A DNA stretch of 64,000 nt from Hymenobacter duratus (GCF_014698995.1 NZ_JACWZZ010000004.1:62001-126000), one strand, 5' to 3'; shown: positions 34,471-43,795, numbered from the stretch's first letter. Numbers and translations are program-made. Notes: a model not told the origin generated them from the letters alone.

Positions 34471-35928
34471 ATGGACGAAAACATCAAAGCCAAATACCAG
34501 CCCGTCATCGGTCTTGAAGTGCACGCGCAGCTGCTCACGCGGAGCAAAATGTACTCCTCCGACGAAAACGAGTACGGTGCGCTGCCTAATAACAATCTGA
34601 GTGTCATTACGCTGGGCCACCCCGGCACACTGCCCCGAGTGAACTACTCGGCCGTGGAGTTTGCCATGAAAATGGGCCTGGCCACCAACTGTCAGATCCG
34701 GCGCGACAACCTGTTTGCGCGCAAAAACTACTTCTATCCCGACCTTCCCAAGGGCTACCAGATTACGCAGGACAAAACCCCGATCTGCACCGGCGGCCAC
34801 GTCGAAGTTCGTCTTTCCGACGGCTCGACCAAGAAAATCGGCATCACCCGCATCCATATGGAAGAGGATGCGGGCAAGAGCATGCACTTGGCTGGCGAAG
34901 TGGAAACCCTCGTGGACCTGAACCGGGCGGGTGTGCCGCTGATTGAAATTGTGTCGGAACCGGATATCCGCAACGCGGAGGAAGCCTATGCTTACCTGGC
35001 CGAAATCAAGAAGCTGGTGGAGTACCTGGGCATCTGCGACGGCAACATGGAGGAAGGCTCGTTGCGCTGCGACGCCAACATTTCGGTGATGCTGCGCGGG
35101 GCCGACAAGTTCGGAACCAAGGTGGAGGTGAAGAACATGAACTCCTTCCGCAACGTGCAGCGCGCCATCGAGTACGAAATCGAGCGGCAGATTCAGCTGG
35201 TAGAGGCCGGCGAAATCATCGACAGCGAAACCCGCGGCTTCGATGCGCAGACAGGCACCACCAACGGCCAGCGCAGCAAGGAAACCATGAACGACTACCG
35301 GTACTTCCCGGAGCCCGACCTGCCACCCGTCATCATCGACGATGCCTGGCTGCACCGCGTGCAGAGCGAGCTGCCGGCCCTGCCGCAGCAGCTCTACGCC
35401 CGCTTCACCGGCGAGCTGGGCCTGTCAGACTACGACGCCACGGTGCTGACGGCCGAGAAGGAGCTGGCGCTGTACTTTGACGAGCTGACCCGCCTCACGC
35501 CCAACGCCAAAGCCGCCGCCAACTGGGTGACGGGCCCCCTAAAAGCCTACCTCAACGAGCGGGCACTTGCCCTCGACCAGTTCCCGCTGACCACCCAGCA
35601 TTTGGCCGATATCATTCAGCTGATTGACGACAACAAAGTAGGCCACTCAGTAGCCAGCAAGCAGCTTTTCCCGCACCTGCTCGATAACCCCACGCAAACC
35701 GCCGCCGCCGCCGCCGAAGCGCAGGGCCTTCTGCAGCAGTCGGATGCCGGGGCGCTGGAAGCCATGATTCAGCAGGTGCTGGAAGCCAATCCGGCCAAGG
35801 TAGCCGAGTATCGCGCCGGCAAAAAGAGCCTCACGGGCATGTTTATGGGGGAGCTGATGAAGCTGACCGGCGGCAAGGCCGACCCGAAGCTGGCCAACCA
35901 GCTCCTGCGTCAGAAGCTGGACGCGTAG
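34471..35928 (+). CDS. gatB: Aspartyl/glutamyl-tRNA amidotransferase subunit B
   Basis: A 485-residue protein with the signature VIGLEVHAQLLTRSKMYSSD, then FARKNYFYPDLPKGYQITQ, ADKFGTKVEVKNMNSFRNVQ, and ETMNDYRYFPEPDLPP. The C-terminal about 150 residues form the GatB/YqeY domain that touches tRNA. With GatA and GatC it amidates Glu-tRNA-Gln (or Asp-tRNA-Asn). The other subunits are not in the window, so the complex is encoded at separate loci. Confidence 0.97.
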   Translation: MDENIKAKYQPVIGLEVHAQLLTRSKMYSSDENEYGALPNNNLSVITLGHPGTLPRVNYSAVEFAMKMGLATNCQIRRDNLFARKNYFYPDLPKGYQITQDKTPICTGGHVEVRLSDGSTKKIGITRIHMEEDAGKSMHLAGEVETLVDLNRAGVPLIEIVSEPDIRNAEEAYAYLAEIKKLVEYLGICDGNMEEGSLRCDANISVMLRGADKFGTKVEVKNMNSFRNVQRAIEYEIERQIQLVEAGEIIDSETRGFDAQTGTTNGQRSKETMNDYRYFPEPDLPPVIIDDAWLHRVQSELPALPQQLYARFTGELGLSDYDATVLTAEKELALYFDELTRLTPNAKAAANWVTGPLKAYLNERALALDQFPLTTQHLADIIQLIDDNKVGHSVASKQLFPHLLDNPTQTAAAAAEAQGLLQQSDAGALEAMIQQVLEANPAKVAEYRAGKKSLTGMFMGELMKLTGGKADPKLANQLLRQKLDA

Positions 35929-35953
35929 CACTGCGCTACGCGCTATGCAACCG

Positions 35954-35989
35954 AAACCCTTCCAGCTGGTCTCCACTGGGAGGGTTTTT
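35954..35989 (+). terminator. Terminator after gatB
   Basis: Imperfect hairpin AAACCCTTCCAG / CTGGGAGGGTTT followed by TTTA, about 30 nt downstream of the gatB stop. Confidence 0.65.
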
Positions 35990-36302
35990 AATGAATCAGC
36001 TGTTTCGTCTCTGTATTCGCGGCCTCCAGCCAGTCTGCGTGCGCCTCTGGCGCCCATTGTGGTGCATGCTCCCGATGCGAGGCATTTGCGGTGTGCGGTA
36101 CCGATTAACAGAAAAACACCACCTGGTATCTCATCAGGCGGTGGTTTTTCGTTAGAAGCCGCGAACAGAGGGCGAAACGATGTTGTTAGCTGGCCGCAGC
36201 CGGACGATTGTTCTCAATTCCGGCGAAATCGGCAACTTGCAGCCGCAACCGTTGTCTTTTGCGAAACCATTGCCGGCGGGCTCGTCGGCTTTCTTACTGA
36301 AT
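35990..36302. other. Non-coding stretch, possible small RNA
   Basis: No protein-like frame is visible. A second hairpin with a T-run lies at 36111-36150 although no gene ends before it, so a short transcript from about 36000 to 36155 is possible. The remainder should contain the promoter of the thioredoxin-like gene. Confidence 0.4.
36111..36150 (+). terminator. Second terminator-like hairpin, no gene upstream
   Basis: GAAAAACACCACCTG pairs with CAGGCGGTGGTTTTTC, a stem with one bulged base and T5 at its end. It could terminate a small RNA or be a read-through backup for gatB. Confidence 0.65.
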
Positions 36303-37448
36303 ATGTTGAAAATGAAAAGTCTGCTGTTTGTTGGAGCTGTGCTGGGCATGGCCAATGCCTGCACCAAAAACACGACGCCCACCACGACCGGGGCGGCCAA
36401 CACGGCTGGCTACCAGCTCAGCGGCCAACTGACCAATGCTCCCGCCGGCACGAAGGTGTACTTGGCGGAACTGGGCGAAACGCAGTTCATCTCGCGCGAC
36501 ACCGCTACTCTCGACGAAAAAGGCCAGTTTCGCTTCACGGGTACCGTGCCCGAGCCCGGACTTTATCAGGTGAAAACCACTGACCAGAGCCAAGTATTGC
36601 TGGCCCTGAGCAACGGCAGCACTGTAGAGCTGAGCGGCGACGCCAACAAGCTGGCCGAAACCTACACCGTGAAAGGCTCCAGGGATTCGGAGCTGCTGCA
36701 GCAGCTGAACCGCACCATGCAGCAGTCGAAGGAGCAGATGGGCAAGCTGGAGGCGCGCTACAACCAGAACGCCAACGCCAACCGCACCGACTCGATGCGG
36801 GCCATTGAGCAGCAGTTCTACCTGGCGCAGGCCCGTAGCACCAATAATGTGAAGGCCTTGGTGAAGCAGAATCCCAAGTCGGTAGTATCGGCTTTCGTGG
36901 TAGCCAACCTGATTAATCCGGAGGAGCAGTTTGGCTTCGTGGATTCCATGACCACCCAGTTCAAAACCACGCTGCCCGAGTCGCGCTACACCAAGGCGCT
37001 GGCGGCCAAGCTGGAGCCTATGCGTACTACCGCTGTGGGCTCGGCAGCCCCCGAAATCAGCCTTGCTGCCCCCGATGGCAAGACATTGCCCTTGAGCAGC
37101 CTGCGCGGCAAATACGTTCTGATTGACTTCTGGGCCAGCTGGTGCGGCCCCTGCCGCCGCGAAAACCCCAACGTGGTGAAAGCCTACAACAAGTACAAAG
37201 GCAAGGGCTTCGAAATCTACGGCGTGAGCTTCGACCAGGACCGCGAAAAGTGGCTCAAGGCCATTCAGGCCGATGGTCTCACCTGGAAGCACGTCTCGGA
37301 CCTGAAAGGCTGGGAAAGCGCCGCCGGCCAGACCTACAGCATCAAGTCTATACCGGCCTCCATTCTCCTCGACCCGCAGGGCCGCATCATCGGCAAAAAC
37401 CTGCGCGGCGAAGCTCTGGAAGCCAAACTGGCATCGGTGCTGAAGTAA
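36303..37448 (+). CDS. TlpA-like thiol:disulfide lipoprotein with DUF4369-type N-terminus
   Basis: A 381-residue protein (378 if ATG 36312 is used). The lipoprotein signal is KSLLFVGAVLGMANAC with Cys at the lipobox. The N-terminal domain (about 30-220, GTKVYLAELGETQFISRDTA) resembles DUF4369. The C-terminal AhpC/TlpA thioredoxin domain has FWASWCGPCRRENP with the redox pair Cys281 and Cys284, and the cis-Pro segment IKSIPASILLDPQGRI. It is likely an envelope disulfide reductase, as common in Bacteroidota. The partner DsbD/CcdA is not seen here. Confidence 0.9.
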   Translation: MLKMKSLLFVGAVLGMANACTKNTTPTTTGAANTAGYQLSGQLTNAPAGTKVYLAELGETQFISRDTATLDEKGQFRFTGTVPEPGLYQVKTTDQSQVLLALSNGSTVELSGDANKLAETYTVKGSRDSELLQQLNRTMQQSKEQMGKLEARYNQNANANRTDSMRAIEQQFYLAQARSTNNVKALVKQNPKSVVSAFVVANLINPEEQFGFVDSMTTQFKTTLPESRYTKALAAKLEPMRTTAVGSAAPEISLAAPDGKTLPLSSLRGKYVLIDFWASWCGPCRRENPNVVKAYNKYKGKGFEIYGVSFDQDREKWLKAIQADGLTWKHVSDLKGWESAAGQTYSIKSIPASILLDPQGRIIGKNLRGEALEAKLASVLK

Positions 37449-37454
37449 GCACCA

Positions 37455-37510
37455 GTATTTCCACGAAAAAGGCCGGCTCCACATGGGGCCGGCCTTTTTC
37501 GTGGAAATAC
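37455..37510. terminator. Strong bidirectional terminator
   Basis: 26-nt arms (37455-37480 and 37485-37510) with a single mismatch, containing CCACGAAAAAGGCCGGC, around a 4-nt ACAT loop, between convergent genes. Confidence 0.9.
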
Positions 37511-37520
37511 ACGCTATTTC

Positions 37521-38315
37521 CTACAGAAACATCCGCTGCATAGACTGCCACAGCTGCTTTTTGCGGCCGGCGTCGTATTCCAGCATTTTGATTTCGCTGG
37601 CGCCGAGGAAGGCGGTGTCGCCGTAGAGTAGCACCGGCTCGTAGGGTTGGGTGGTGTACACGGCCACGTCGAGCAGGTTTTTGCCGAAAGCCAGGAACTG
37701 CTGGGCCGCCAACTGCTGGCGCAGGCTGCACAGGGCCACCGGAAACTTCTCGTGCTCCACGTTCACCAGCACCACGTCCTCCATCACCAGCCGGATGGCC
37801 TTGAGAATGTTGTTGAGGAACACGTTGCGGGGCAGCTTCTTGAACTCCTCGGGCGACACGCGCACCAGAATCAGCAGGCCGTTGGGGTTGCTGCCCAGCG
37901 TGGCAAACGGAATGTGCGCCACCGGCGACTGAGTAGGCGTGGGCTGGATACGGCCCGGCTGCGAAGGCGGCGCGGCCGGGGCCGCCGGCAGCGCCGCCAG
38001 CGTTGCCACATTGAACAGCGGCCCTGCCGCCGACATATCCGCAGCGGCCACAACCGGCGGAGCTGCTGCGGGCGGCACCACAGATGGCACTGGCACGCGG
38101 GCGGGCGGCACGGGTGCCGCAGCTACCGGTGCCGGGCGTGGTGCGGGGGCAGCCGGTACGCCAGCGGCGGCAGGAGCCGCGGCCACCGGCGCAGGTGCCG
38201 GAAGTGGGGTCGCAACCGGCGCCGGCACGGCAGCCGCAGCAGGCTCCGGCACCACATACAGCGAAACGCCGGTGTACAGATTCTGGAAAAAGGCCAGCGA
38301 GGCGGCGGTATCCAT
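37521..38315 (-). CDS. Pro/Ala-rich protein with a conserved C-terminal domain, possibly Pol III psi-like
   Basis: A 264-residue protein starting MDTAASLAFFQNLYTGVSLY. Residues about 28-135 are a Pro/Ala/Val-rich flexible linker. The C-terminal about 110 residues are well ordered: GLLILVRVSPEEFKKLPRNV, FLNNILKAIRLVMEDVVLVN, VLLYGDTAFLGASEIKML and ending KKQLWQSMQRMFL. The sequence of features recalls HolD (psi) of DNA polymerase III, which also ends with an LWQ segment. That is a weak, eye-only resemblance. I do not otherwise recognise it. It is not secreted. Confidence 0.65.
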   Translation of the reverse strand: MDTAASLAFFQNLYTGVSLYVVPEPAAAAVPAPVATPLPAPAPVAAAPAAAGVPAAPAPRPAPVAAAPVPPARVPVPSVVPPAAAPPVVAAADMSAAGPLFNVATLAALPAAPAAPPSQPGRIQPTPTQSPVAHIPFATLGSNPNGLLILVRVSPEEFKKLPRNVFLNNILKAIRLVMEDVVLVNVEHEKFPVALCSLRQQLAAQQFLAFGKNLLDVAVYTTQPYEPVLLYGDTAFLGASEIKMLEYDAGRKKQLWQSMQRMFL

Positions 38316-38403
38316 AAGTAAAGAAGCAGGGTACGGGAGTAAGATACGGCCGTTTCGGTGCTGGCCTGGCAGCCGGCCCAGCGCTGCCGGGCCGGGCTGT
38401 CGG

Positions 38404-38925
38404 CTACTCGATAGCAAACATGGATTTCAGCTCGGTGGCATCTTCCGGCTTCAGGCGGCCAGCCAAAAGCAGGCGGAGTTGGCGGCGGCGCAGGGCCCCA
38501 TCAAACAGGGTAAGCTCTTCGGGCGTTTCCGGCACGGCCTCCGGCACGTCTATCGGGCGGCCCGACTGGTCCACGGCTACGAAGGTGAAAAAGGCTTCGT
38601 TCGACTTGAATTTGGTGCCGCTCGGAATGTCCTCGGCCCACACATCAATGTGCACTTCCATGCTGGAGCTGAAGGCCCGCGTGACCTGCGCCTGCAGCGT
38701 CACGACACTGCCGAGCTTGATGCCTTCCCGAAACGACACATTATCCACGGAGGCCGTCACGACGATGCGGTTGGAGTGCTTCTGGGCCGCAATAGCGGCG
38801 GCAATGTCCATCAGGTGCATCATGCGGCCGCCCATCATATTGTTGAGCGTGTTGGTGTCGTTGGGCAGCACCAGCTCGGTCATTATCACGAACGAGTCTT
38901 TAACGGGCTTCTGTTTGCGCATCAT
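38404..38925 (-). CDS. Acyl-CoA thioesterase, hotdog fold
   Basis: A 173-residue protein with the BFIT/YciA-type thioesterase marks: LPNDTNTLNNMMGGRMMHLM, the Asp in MDIAAAIAAQKHSN, SVDNVSFREGIKLGSVVTLQ, and SSSMEVHIDVWAED. It hydrolyses acyl-CoA; chain preference is unknown. Two adjacent ATGs (38925 and 38922) are possible starts. A TATCTTTG promoter element lies about 31 nt upstream on the minus strand. Confidence 0.92.
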   Translation of the reverse strand: MMRKQKPVKDSFVIMTELVLPNDTNTLNNMMGGRMMHLMDIAAAIAAQKHSNRIVVTASVDNVSFREGIKLGSVVTLQAQVTRAFSSSMEVHIDVWAEDIPSGTKFKSNEAFFTFVAVDQSGRPIDVPEAVPETPEELTLFDGALRRRQLRLLLAGRLKPEDATELKSMFAIE

Positions 38926-38955
38926 GCAGGAATAGTTGATTCAGAGAAGAATCCG

Positions 38956-38963
38956 CAAAGATA
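38956..38963 (-). promoter_or_regulatory. Putative -7 element of the thioesterase gene
   Basis: On the minus strand this reads TATCTTTG, an exact TAnnTTTG match, about 31 nt upstream of the ATG. No clear -33 TTTG is at the expected distance. Confidence 0.5.
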
Positions 38964-39112
38964 AGCGGCGGCCGGCAGGGCGTAGAGCCGGCGGCAAAAT
39001 CTGTCTGCAATCCGGCTTCAGGCCTTGCATTGCGGGGTGCAACCACTGCTGGGAACGACAGCAACACCAGAAGCTGAGGCGTAAGCGTGCCGTGAGCGAA
39101 AGGCATACGCAC

Positions 39113-39153
39113 AAAAAAAGCCCCGCTTCCATGCATGAGCGGGGCTTTTTTTA
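39113..39153 (-). terminator. Intrinsic terminator of the metalloprotease gene
   Basis: AAAAAAAGCCCCGCT pairs with AGCGGGGCTTTTTTT around an ATGCAT-containing loop. Runs of A and T on both sides make it work in either direction; it follows the metalloprotease stop on the minus strand. Confidence 0.9.
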
Positions 39154-39173
39154 GGTACTACTCAACCGGAGGA

Positions 39174-41387
39174 CTAGTTCACCAGCACTTTGGTTGTGAA
39201 GGTCTGCTGGCCCAGGGTCAGGTGCACGAGGTACACGCCGGCCGTTAGGGTTTTGCCATCGGCGCCCTGCAGGCGGATGGCGTGGGTGCCCGCGCCGTAG
39301 GTTTTGCCGGCAATGCTGGTCACGTCGCGGCCCAGCATGTCGGTGAGGCGCACGGCGGCGCGCTCAGCGGTGGGCAGCGTGAAGTGAACGGCCGTTTCGG
39401 CGGTCAGCGGGTTCGGATACACGCTGATGCCACGGCGGGCCATTTCGGCGTCCTGCGTGCCCAGTGGGTCCAGAATCCGCACGTTATCAATGTAGATGGG
39501 GTTGCCGGCGTTGCTGATGGCCACGAACCGCACCAGGAACCGCTGGCTGCCCTGATAAGCAGAGGACAGCGGCACGGTAATCGGCTGCCAGTCGGTCACC
39601 GAGGTAGGCGAGAAGCCTACCTGCGTCACGCTGCCTTTGGTGTTGAGGGCCGCGGCGCTGTACGTCAGCGGCGACGACCAGGTCACGCCGCAGTCGATGC
39701 TGAACGAAACCCGCAGCACATCATTGATGGTGGTGGAACGGCGGGCATACGCCCGGTCGAAGACCAGCGTAGGCGTGCTGCTGATGCTCGACAGGTTGAT
39801 GTTAGGCGAAATCAGAATGCTTTCCGTGCCATCGGTCAGGAAGTTGTTGGGCGCCATCAGGTAGGCCGCGCCGTTGCTGGCTACGCCGGCCACCCGCTGC
39901 CAGCTCAGGGGCTGGTCGCCGGGCTGGTTGGAAAGCACGCGCCAGTTGCGGATAGGCGCGTTGGCGTAGTTCTGTGGGAAATTCTGGTTTTCGAACGACT
40001 CCACGAGCGGAGCCCGCTCGCCGGAATTCACTCCCTGCACCTGCACCAGCTGCGTACGCGTGAGCGTGTCGCGGCCGTTCGGCGTGATGACGATGAGCGT
40101 CACGTCGTAGGAGCCACCCGTCGGATACGTAACGGTAGGGTTGCGGGCCGAGCTGGTAGCCGGCGTGCCACCGGGGAAACGCCAGTCGTACTGGGTAGTG
40201 GCGGCGTTGTAGGTGAAATTGTAGGTGTAGTCGGTGAAGGTCAGGCTGCTGCCCTCACACACGCTGGTCGCCGACGACTGGAACGCCGCTACCGGGGCAC
40301 AGGGAGCCGCCTGGAACCCGTCGCTGGTGCCGGTTTCGAGCAGGTTCTGGGCCGATACCAGCGTATTGCGGCACAGGCGCGTGAGCGAAGCCCGCATCAC
40401 CATTTTCTGGCCCGTCGTGAACATCTTGGCGCAGGTGGCATAGTCCATGTAGTTCTGGACGTTGGCCAAAATGCCGTTCGGGTTGTTGTTGGGCGTGGTG
40501 GAGCCGGTGGTGCTGTTCGGGTTGCAGGGACGGTAAGTAGTAGAAGGGCAGCCCGAGGTTACGCCCGAAGTGTTCGGAGTGTCGGCAATGCCGTCGTCGA
40601 GGCCGCAGTTGGCGGGGTCACCAGGAGTATTGGTGCCGCCCCAAGTATGCGGCAAACCGAAGTAGTGACCAACTTCGTGGGTAAGGGAACGGTTGCAGAA
40701 GTTGCTGCCGCAGGAGCGCCCGATGCTGGCAAACTGCGTGTTGCGAATCACAATGCCGTCGATGCCGGTGCCGGGGCAGGGCAGGTAGGCGTAGCCGCCC
40801 GCGCCGCTGGCAATATTATCCACCACCCAGATATTGAGGTAGCGGTTCGGGTCCCAGCGGATGAGGTCCTTCACGTTGTTGCCGGCCGAAGCCGTGAGCG
40901 ACGAATAAGTGCGCGTAATGCCGGTCGTGCAGTTGCCGTCGGGGTCGAGCTTGGCCAGGCGGAAGCGAAAACCCACGTTGGCGTAGAGCGGCTGGAAGGC
41001 GGCAATAACGTCGGCCGTGTCGCGGTTGGTTTTGCTGTAGTCCTCGTTCAGAATGCGAATGGCATCATCTACCTGCGCATCGGAAATGTTGGAAGCCCCG
41101 CCCTGGTGAATCACGTGCACTACTACCGGCACGGTCACGTCAGGAGTAGCCAGAATGCGGGCCTGGTCCTCGGCCGACATCATGGCGACGCCCTTGATAA
41201 AGGCGCGGTATTCCTGTTCCGCGGCCGGATTGCGCCGCCATTCCAGCTGCTGCATGCTGTCGGAGGCGCAGCGGAAGCCGTAGTACTGCTCCGGATAGCG
41301 GGTCCGAAGCTGCTGTGCCGAGGCCGAGAACTGCGTGAGCAGCACCGCCAGCAGGAGCAGCAAGTTGGGTAAACGTTTGATCTGCAT
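39174..41387 (-). CDS. Secreted M43 zinc metalloprotease with PKD domain and T9SS sorting signal
   Basis: A 737-residue protein. It has a signal peptide (residues 1-25, ending ASAQ), a pappalysin-like catalytic domain (about 85-350) with HEVGHYFGLPH at 237-247 giving three zinc-binding His, a PKD-like domain (about 365-450, FQSSATSVCEGSSLTFTDYT), a carbohydrate-binding/jelly-roll-like part, and a C-terminal type A sorting domain (SVYPNPLTAETAVHFTLPTA to VLVN). It should be exported by Sec, then through the type IX system, and attached or released at the surface. Substrate proteins are unknown. Confidence 0.92.
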   Translation of the reverse strand: MQIKRLPNLLLLLAVLLTQFSASAQQLRTRYPEQYYGFRCASDSMQQLEWRRNPAAEQEYRAFIKGVAMMSAEDQARILATPDVTVPVVVHVIHQGGASNISDAQVDDAIRILNEDYSKTNRDTADVIAAFQPLYANVGFRFRLAKLDPDGNCTTGITRTYSSLTASAGNNVKDLIRWDPNRYLNIWVVDNIASGAGGYAYLPCPGTGIDGIVIRNTQFASIGRSCGSNFCNRSLTHEVGHYFGLPHTWGGTNTPGDPANCGLDDGIADTPNTSGVTSGCPSTTYRPCNPNSTTGSTTPNNNPNGILANVQNYMDYATCAKMFTTGQKMVMRASLTRLCRNTLVSAQNLLETGTSDGFQAAPCAPVAAFQSSATSVCEGSSLTFTDYTYNFTYNAATTQYDWRFPGGTPATSSARNPTVTYPTGGSYDVTLIVITPNGRDTLTRTQLVQVQGVNSGERAPLVESFENQNFPQNYANAPIRNWRVLSNQPGDQPLSWQRVAGVASNGAAYLMAPNNFLTDGTESILISPNINLSSISSTPTLVFDRAYARRSTTINDVLRVSFSIDCGVTWSSPLTYSAAALNTKGSVTQVGFSPTSVTDWQPITVPLSSAYQGSQRFLVRFVAISNAGNPIYIDNVRILDPLGTQDAEMARRGISVYPNPLTAETAVHFTLPTAERAAVRLTDMLGRDVTSIAGKTYGAGTHAIRLQGADGKTLTAGVYLVHLTLGQQTFTTKVLVN

Positions 41388-41546
41388 TTAAACAGAGAAA
41401 AGGATGAAAAAAAGAGGAAAATCAGGGTGCCGAACCTGCCGAAAAAGAAGCCGGAAGGCCTGCCTGGCAGGTACTTCCGGTAAGGACACAGATAAGGACC
41501 GACAAGTTACAACACGGCTGCATAATTTATGCGTCGACCAGTGAGC

Positions 41547-42200
41547 CTAGCTGTTCCAGCCGGCCTGGCCGAGCAGCGGCACAAACCGAAACTCCTCAAA
41601 CTGCTCACGGGTAAACTCTTCTTCGCTTACACGGGTCACGCGCACCATGCGCTGCACCTGTGCGTCGCCCACAGGAATGACCAGGCAGCCGCCTACCCGC
41701 AGCTGGCGTAGCAGGGGCCGGGGCAACGTAGGGGAGCCGGCCGTCACCAGAATCCGGTCGAAGGGGGCGTGCTGGGGCAGGCCCAGGGAACCGTCGCCGC
41801 AGAACAGGTGCGCCGCGCGGTGCATGTGCGCCAGGCGGCGGCGGGTGCGCTCAAACAGTACGGGCTGGTATTCGATGCTGTAGACGTGCGGCGTTAGTTC
41901 CAGCAGCACGCAGCACTGGTAGCCCGAGCCCGTCCCGATTTCTAGCACGCGGTGCTGCGGCTCGGGGGCCAGCAGCTCGGTCTGGTACGCTACCGTGTAG
42001 GGCTGCGAAATGGTCTGGCCCTCGCCAATGGGAAATGCTTTGTCTTGGTAGGCGTGCTGCTGGAAGGCGGCCTCGAAGAAAGCATGCCGCGGCACGGCTT
42101 GTACCGCACTGAGTACCCGCTCACTGCGGATGCCTTTGCGGCGCAACTCTTCTACAAGGGCGCGGCGCTGGCCACGGTGTCGGTAGGTATCGGCGTGCAT
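41547..42200 (-). CDS. pcm: Protein-L-isoaspartate O-methyltransferase
   Basis: A 217-residue protein. AVQAVPRHAFFEAAFQQHAY with the following GEGQTISQPYTVAYQTELL and the SAM motif VLEIGTGSGYQCCVL identify it; FDRILVTAGSPTLPRPLLRQ and GGCLVIPVGD complete the pattern. It repairs isoaspartyl residues in aged proteins by methyl transfer from SAM. Divergent from the sugar transferase gene. Confidence 0.95.
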   Translation of the reverse strand: MHADTYRHRGQRRALVEELRRKGIRSERVLSAVQAVPRHAFFEAAFQQHAYQDKAFPIGEGQTISQPYTVAYQTELLAPEPQHRVLEIGTGSGYQCCVLLELTPHVYSIEYQPVLFERTRRRLAHMHRAAHLFCGDGSLGLPQHAPFDRILVTAGSPTLPRPLLRQLRVGGCLVIPVGDAQVQRMVRVTRVSEEEFTREQFEEFRFVPLLGQAGWNS

Positions 42201-42252
42201 AAGCAGGAGAGGAGCGAGCCAGTAGAAACCTATGGAATCCGGTTTATTGCCC

Positions 42253-42260
42253 TACCTTTG
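42253..42260 (+). promoter_or_regulatory. Putative -7 element for the sugar transferase
   Basis: TACCTTTG matches TAnnTTTG and would start transcription near 42267, about 40 nt before the proposed GTG start at 42308. Confidence 0.5.
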
Positions 42261-42307
42261 CTACACCCCAAAACAGGCCGCAGAGGCCCGTTGGGGCAGT
42301 TGTTCTG

Positions 42308-43795
42308 GTGCGAAAGTACCCATTCGTGCCCATAAAACCATCTGCTGGCTTTCCCGCCGCCCCGATTGCGCCGCCCTTGATTCGCACTATCCAACTACTG
42401 AAGCTGATAGCCGCCGACTTTCTGGCAGCCCTGTTGGCCTGGGTGTGTTTCTATATCGCACGCAAGTACCTGCTCAATGAAATGACGGGCTACCGGTTCA
42501 CGGAAGGCGTGCTGTTCGACCTGACCGGCTCCGCTATTTTCATTGCCGCCTTCTGGACCGCGCTGTACGCTCTGATTGGCGAATACCGCGACATTTTTCG
42601 CAAGTCGCGCCTGGCCGAGATTATCCGGCTGGCCCGCGTATCGGTGCTGGGGGCTGTGGTTATTTTCTTCGTGCTGCTCCTCGACGACGAGGGCGTGCAG
42701 AACTACCGCTCGTACTACAAAACCATTTCTGCCTACTTCCTGCTGCATTTCACCATCACGGCCGTGCTGCGCACCTGGGCCGTGAGCAGCGTGCAGCATC
42801 TGGTGCGCAACGGCACTATTTACTTCAATACGCTGCTGGTGGGCTCCAATGCACTGGCCCTGGAAACGCTGCAGGAGCTGCGCCGCACCGGCCGCCATCT
42901 GGGCCTGAAACTGGTGGGCTACGCGCCCATCGAGGAAGGCACCGTGGACGCGGCGCTGGCGGCCGAACTGCCCGCCCGCGGTTCCTACCGCCGCCTGCCG
43001 GCCCTGGTTCGGGCGCTCAAAATCGAGCAGATTGTTATTGCCATCGAGCCCAGTGAACACCGCGTGATTGAGGAGATTCTGACGTTGCTGGAAGGCACCC
43101 CGGCTCGCGTCAGCATCCTGCCCGACCTGTACCAGATGCTGCTGGGCTCGGTGAAGGTGAGCCACGTATTTGGCACGCCGCTGATTGAAATCAAGCAGGA
43201 CCTGCTGCCCGTGTGGCAGAAGGTGCTCAAGCGCGTTATTGATGTGGTGGCCTCGGCCCTGTTTCTGCTGCTGGCCTGGCCCGTGTATGCCTTCACGGCC
43301 ATAATGGTAAAACTGTCGTCGCCGGGGCCGGTGTTCTACTCGCAGGAGCGCATCGGGCGGCAGGGGCATCCGTTCCGCATCTACAAGTTCCGCTCGATGT
43401 ATACCGACGCCGAGAAGCAGGGGCCGTCGCTCAGCTCGGACCACGACCCGCGCATTACGCCCTGGGGCCGATTTATGCGCAAAGTCCGGCTCGATGAGCT
43501 GCCACAGTTCTGGAACGTCATCAAAGGCGACATGAGCATTGTGGGGCCGCGCCCGGAACGGCAGTTTTTCATTGACCAGATTGTGAAGATTGCGCCTCAC
43601 TACCGCCATTTACACCGCGTGCGGCCCGGCCTCACCAGCCTTGGACAGGTGAAATATGGCTACGCCGAAACCGTAGCCCAGATGGTAGAACGGCTCAAGT
43701 TCGACATCCTCTACATCGAAAACATGAGCCTGGCTATGGACTTTCGCGTGCTGCTCTACACGCTCAAAATCATCATGGAAGGCCGGGGGAAATAA
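42308..43795 (+). CDS. Polyprenyl-phosphate sugar-1-phosphate transferase (WcaJ/EpsE-like)
   Basis: A 495-residue protein. The start is GTG at 42308 or GTG at 42326; there is no early ATG. The N-terminal half has four transmembrane helices and a CoA-binding-like Rossmann part (LLVGSNALALETLQELRRTG). The C-terminal half is the bacterial sugar transferase domain: KRVIDVVASALFLLLAWPVY, PGPVFYSQERIGRQG, FRIYKFRSMYTDAEKQGPSL, LPQFWNVIKGDMSIVGPRPE. It loads hexose-1-phosphate on undecaprenyl phosphate to start polysaccharide synthesis. Other exopolysaccharide genes are not adjacent. Confidence 0.93.
   Translation: MRKYPFVPIKPSAGFPAAPIAPPLIRTIQLLKLIAADFLAALLAWVCFYIARKYLLNEMTGYRFTEGVLFDLTGSAIFIAAFWTALYALIGEYRDIFRKSRLAEIIRLARVSVLGAVVIFFVLLLDDEGVQNYRSYYKTISAYFLLHFTITAVLRTWAVSSVQHLVRNGTIYFNTLLVGSNALALETLQELRRTGRHLGLKLVGYAPIEEGTVDAALAAELPARGSYRRLPALVRALKIEQIVIAIEPSEHRVIEEILTLLEGTPARVSILPDLYQMLLGSVKVSHVFGTPLIEIKQDLLPVWQKVLKRVIDVVASALFLLLAWPVYAFTAIMVKLSSPGPVFYSQERIGRQGHPFRIYKFRSMYTDAEKQGPSLSSDHDPRITPWGRFMRKVRLDELPQFWNVIKGDMSIVGPRPERQFFIDQIVKIAPHYRHLHRVRPGLTSLGQVKYGYAETVAQMVERLKFDILYIENMSLAMDFRVLLYTLKIIMEGRGK

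Noticed and set aside
39282..41372. 696-residue plus-strand open frame opposite the metalloprotease
   Set aside because: Arg/Gly/Val-rich shadow; the minus strand has a signal peptide, zinc motif and sorting domain.
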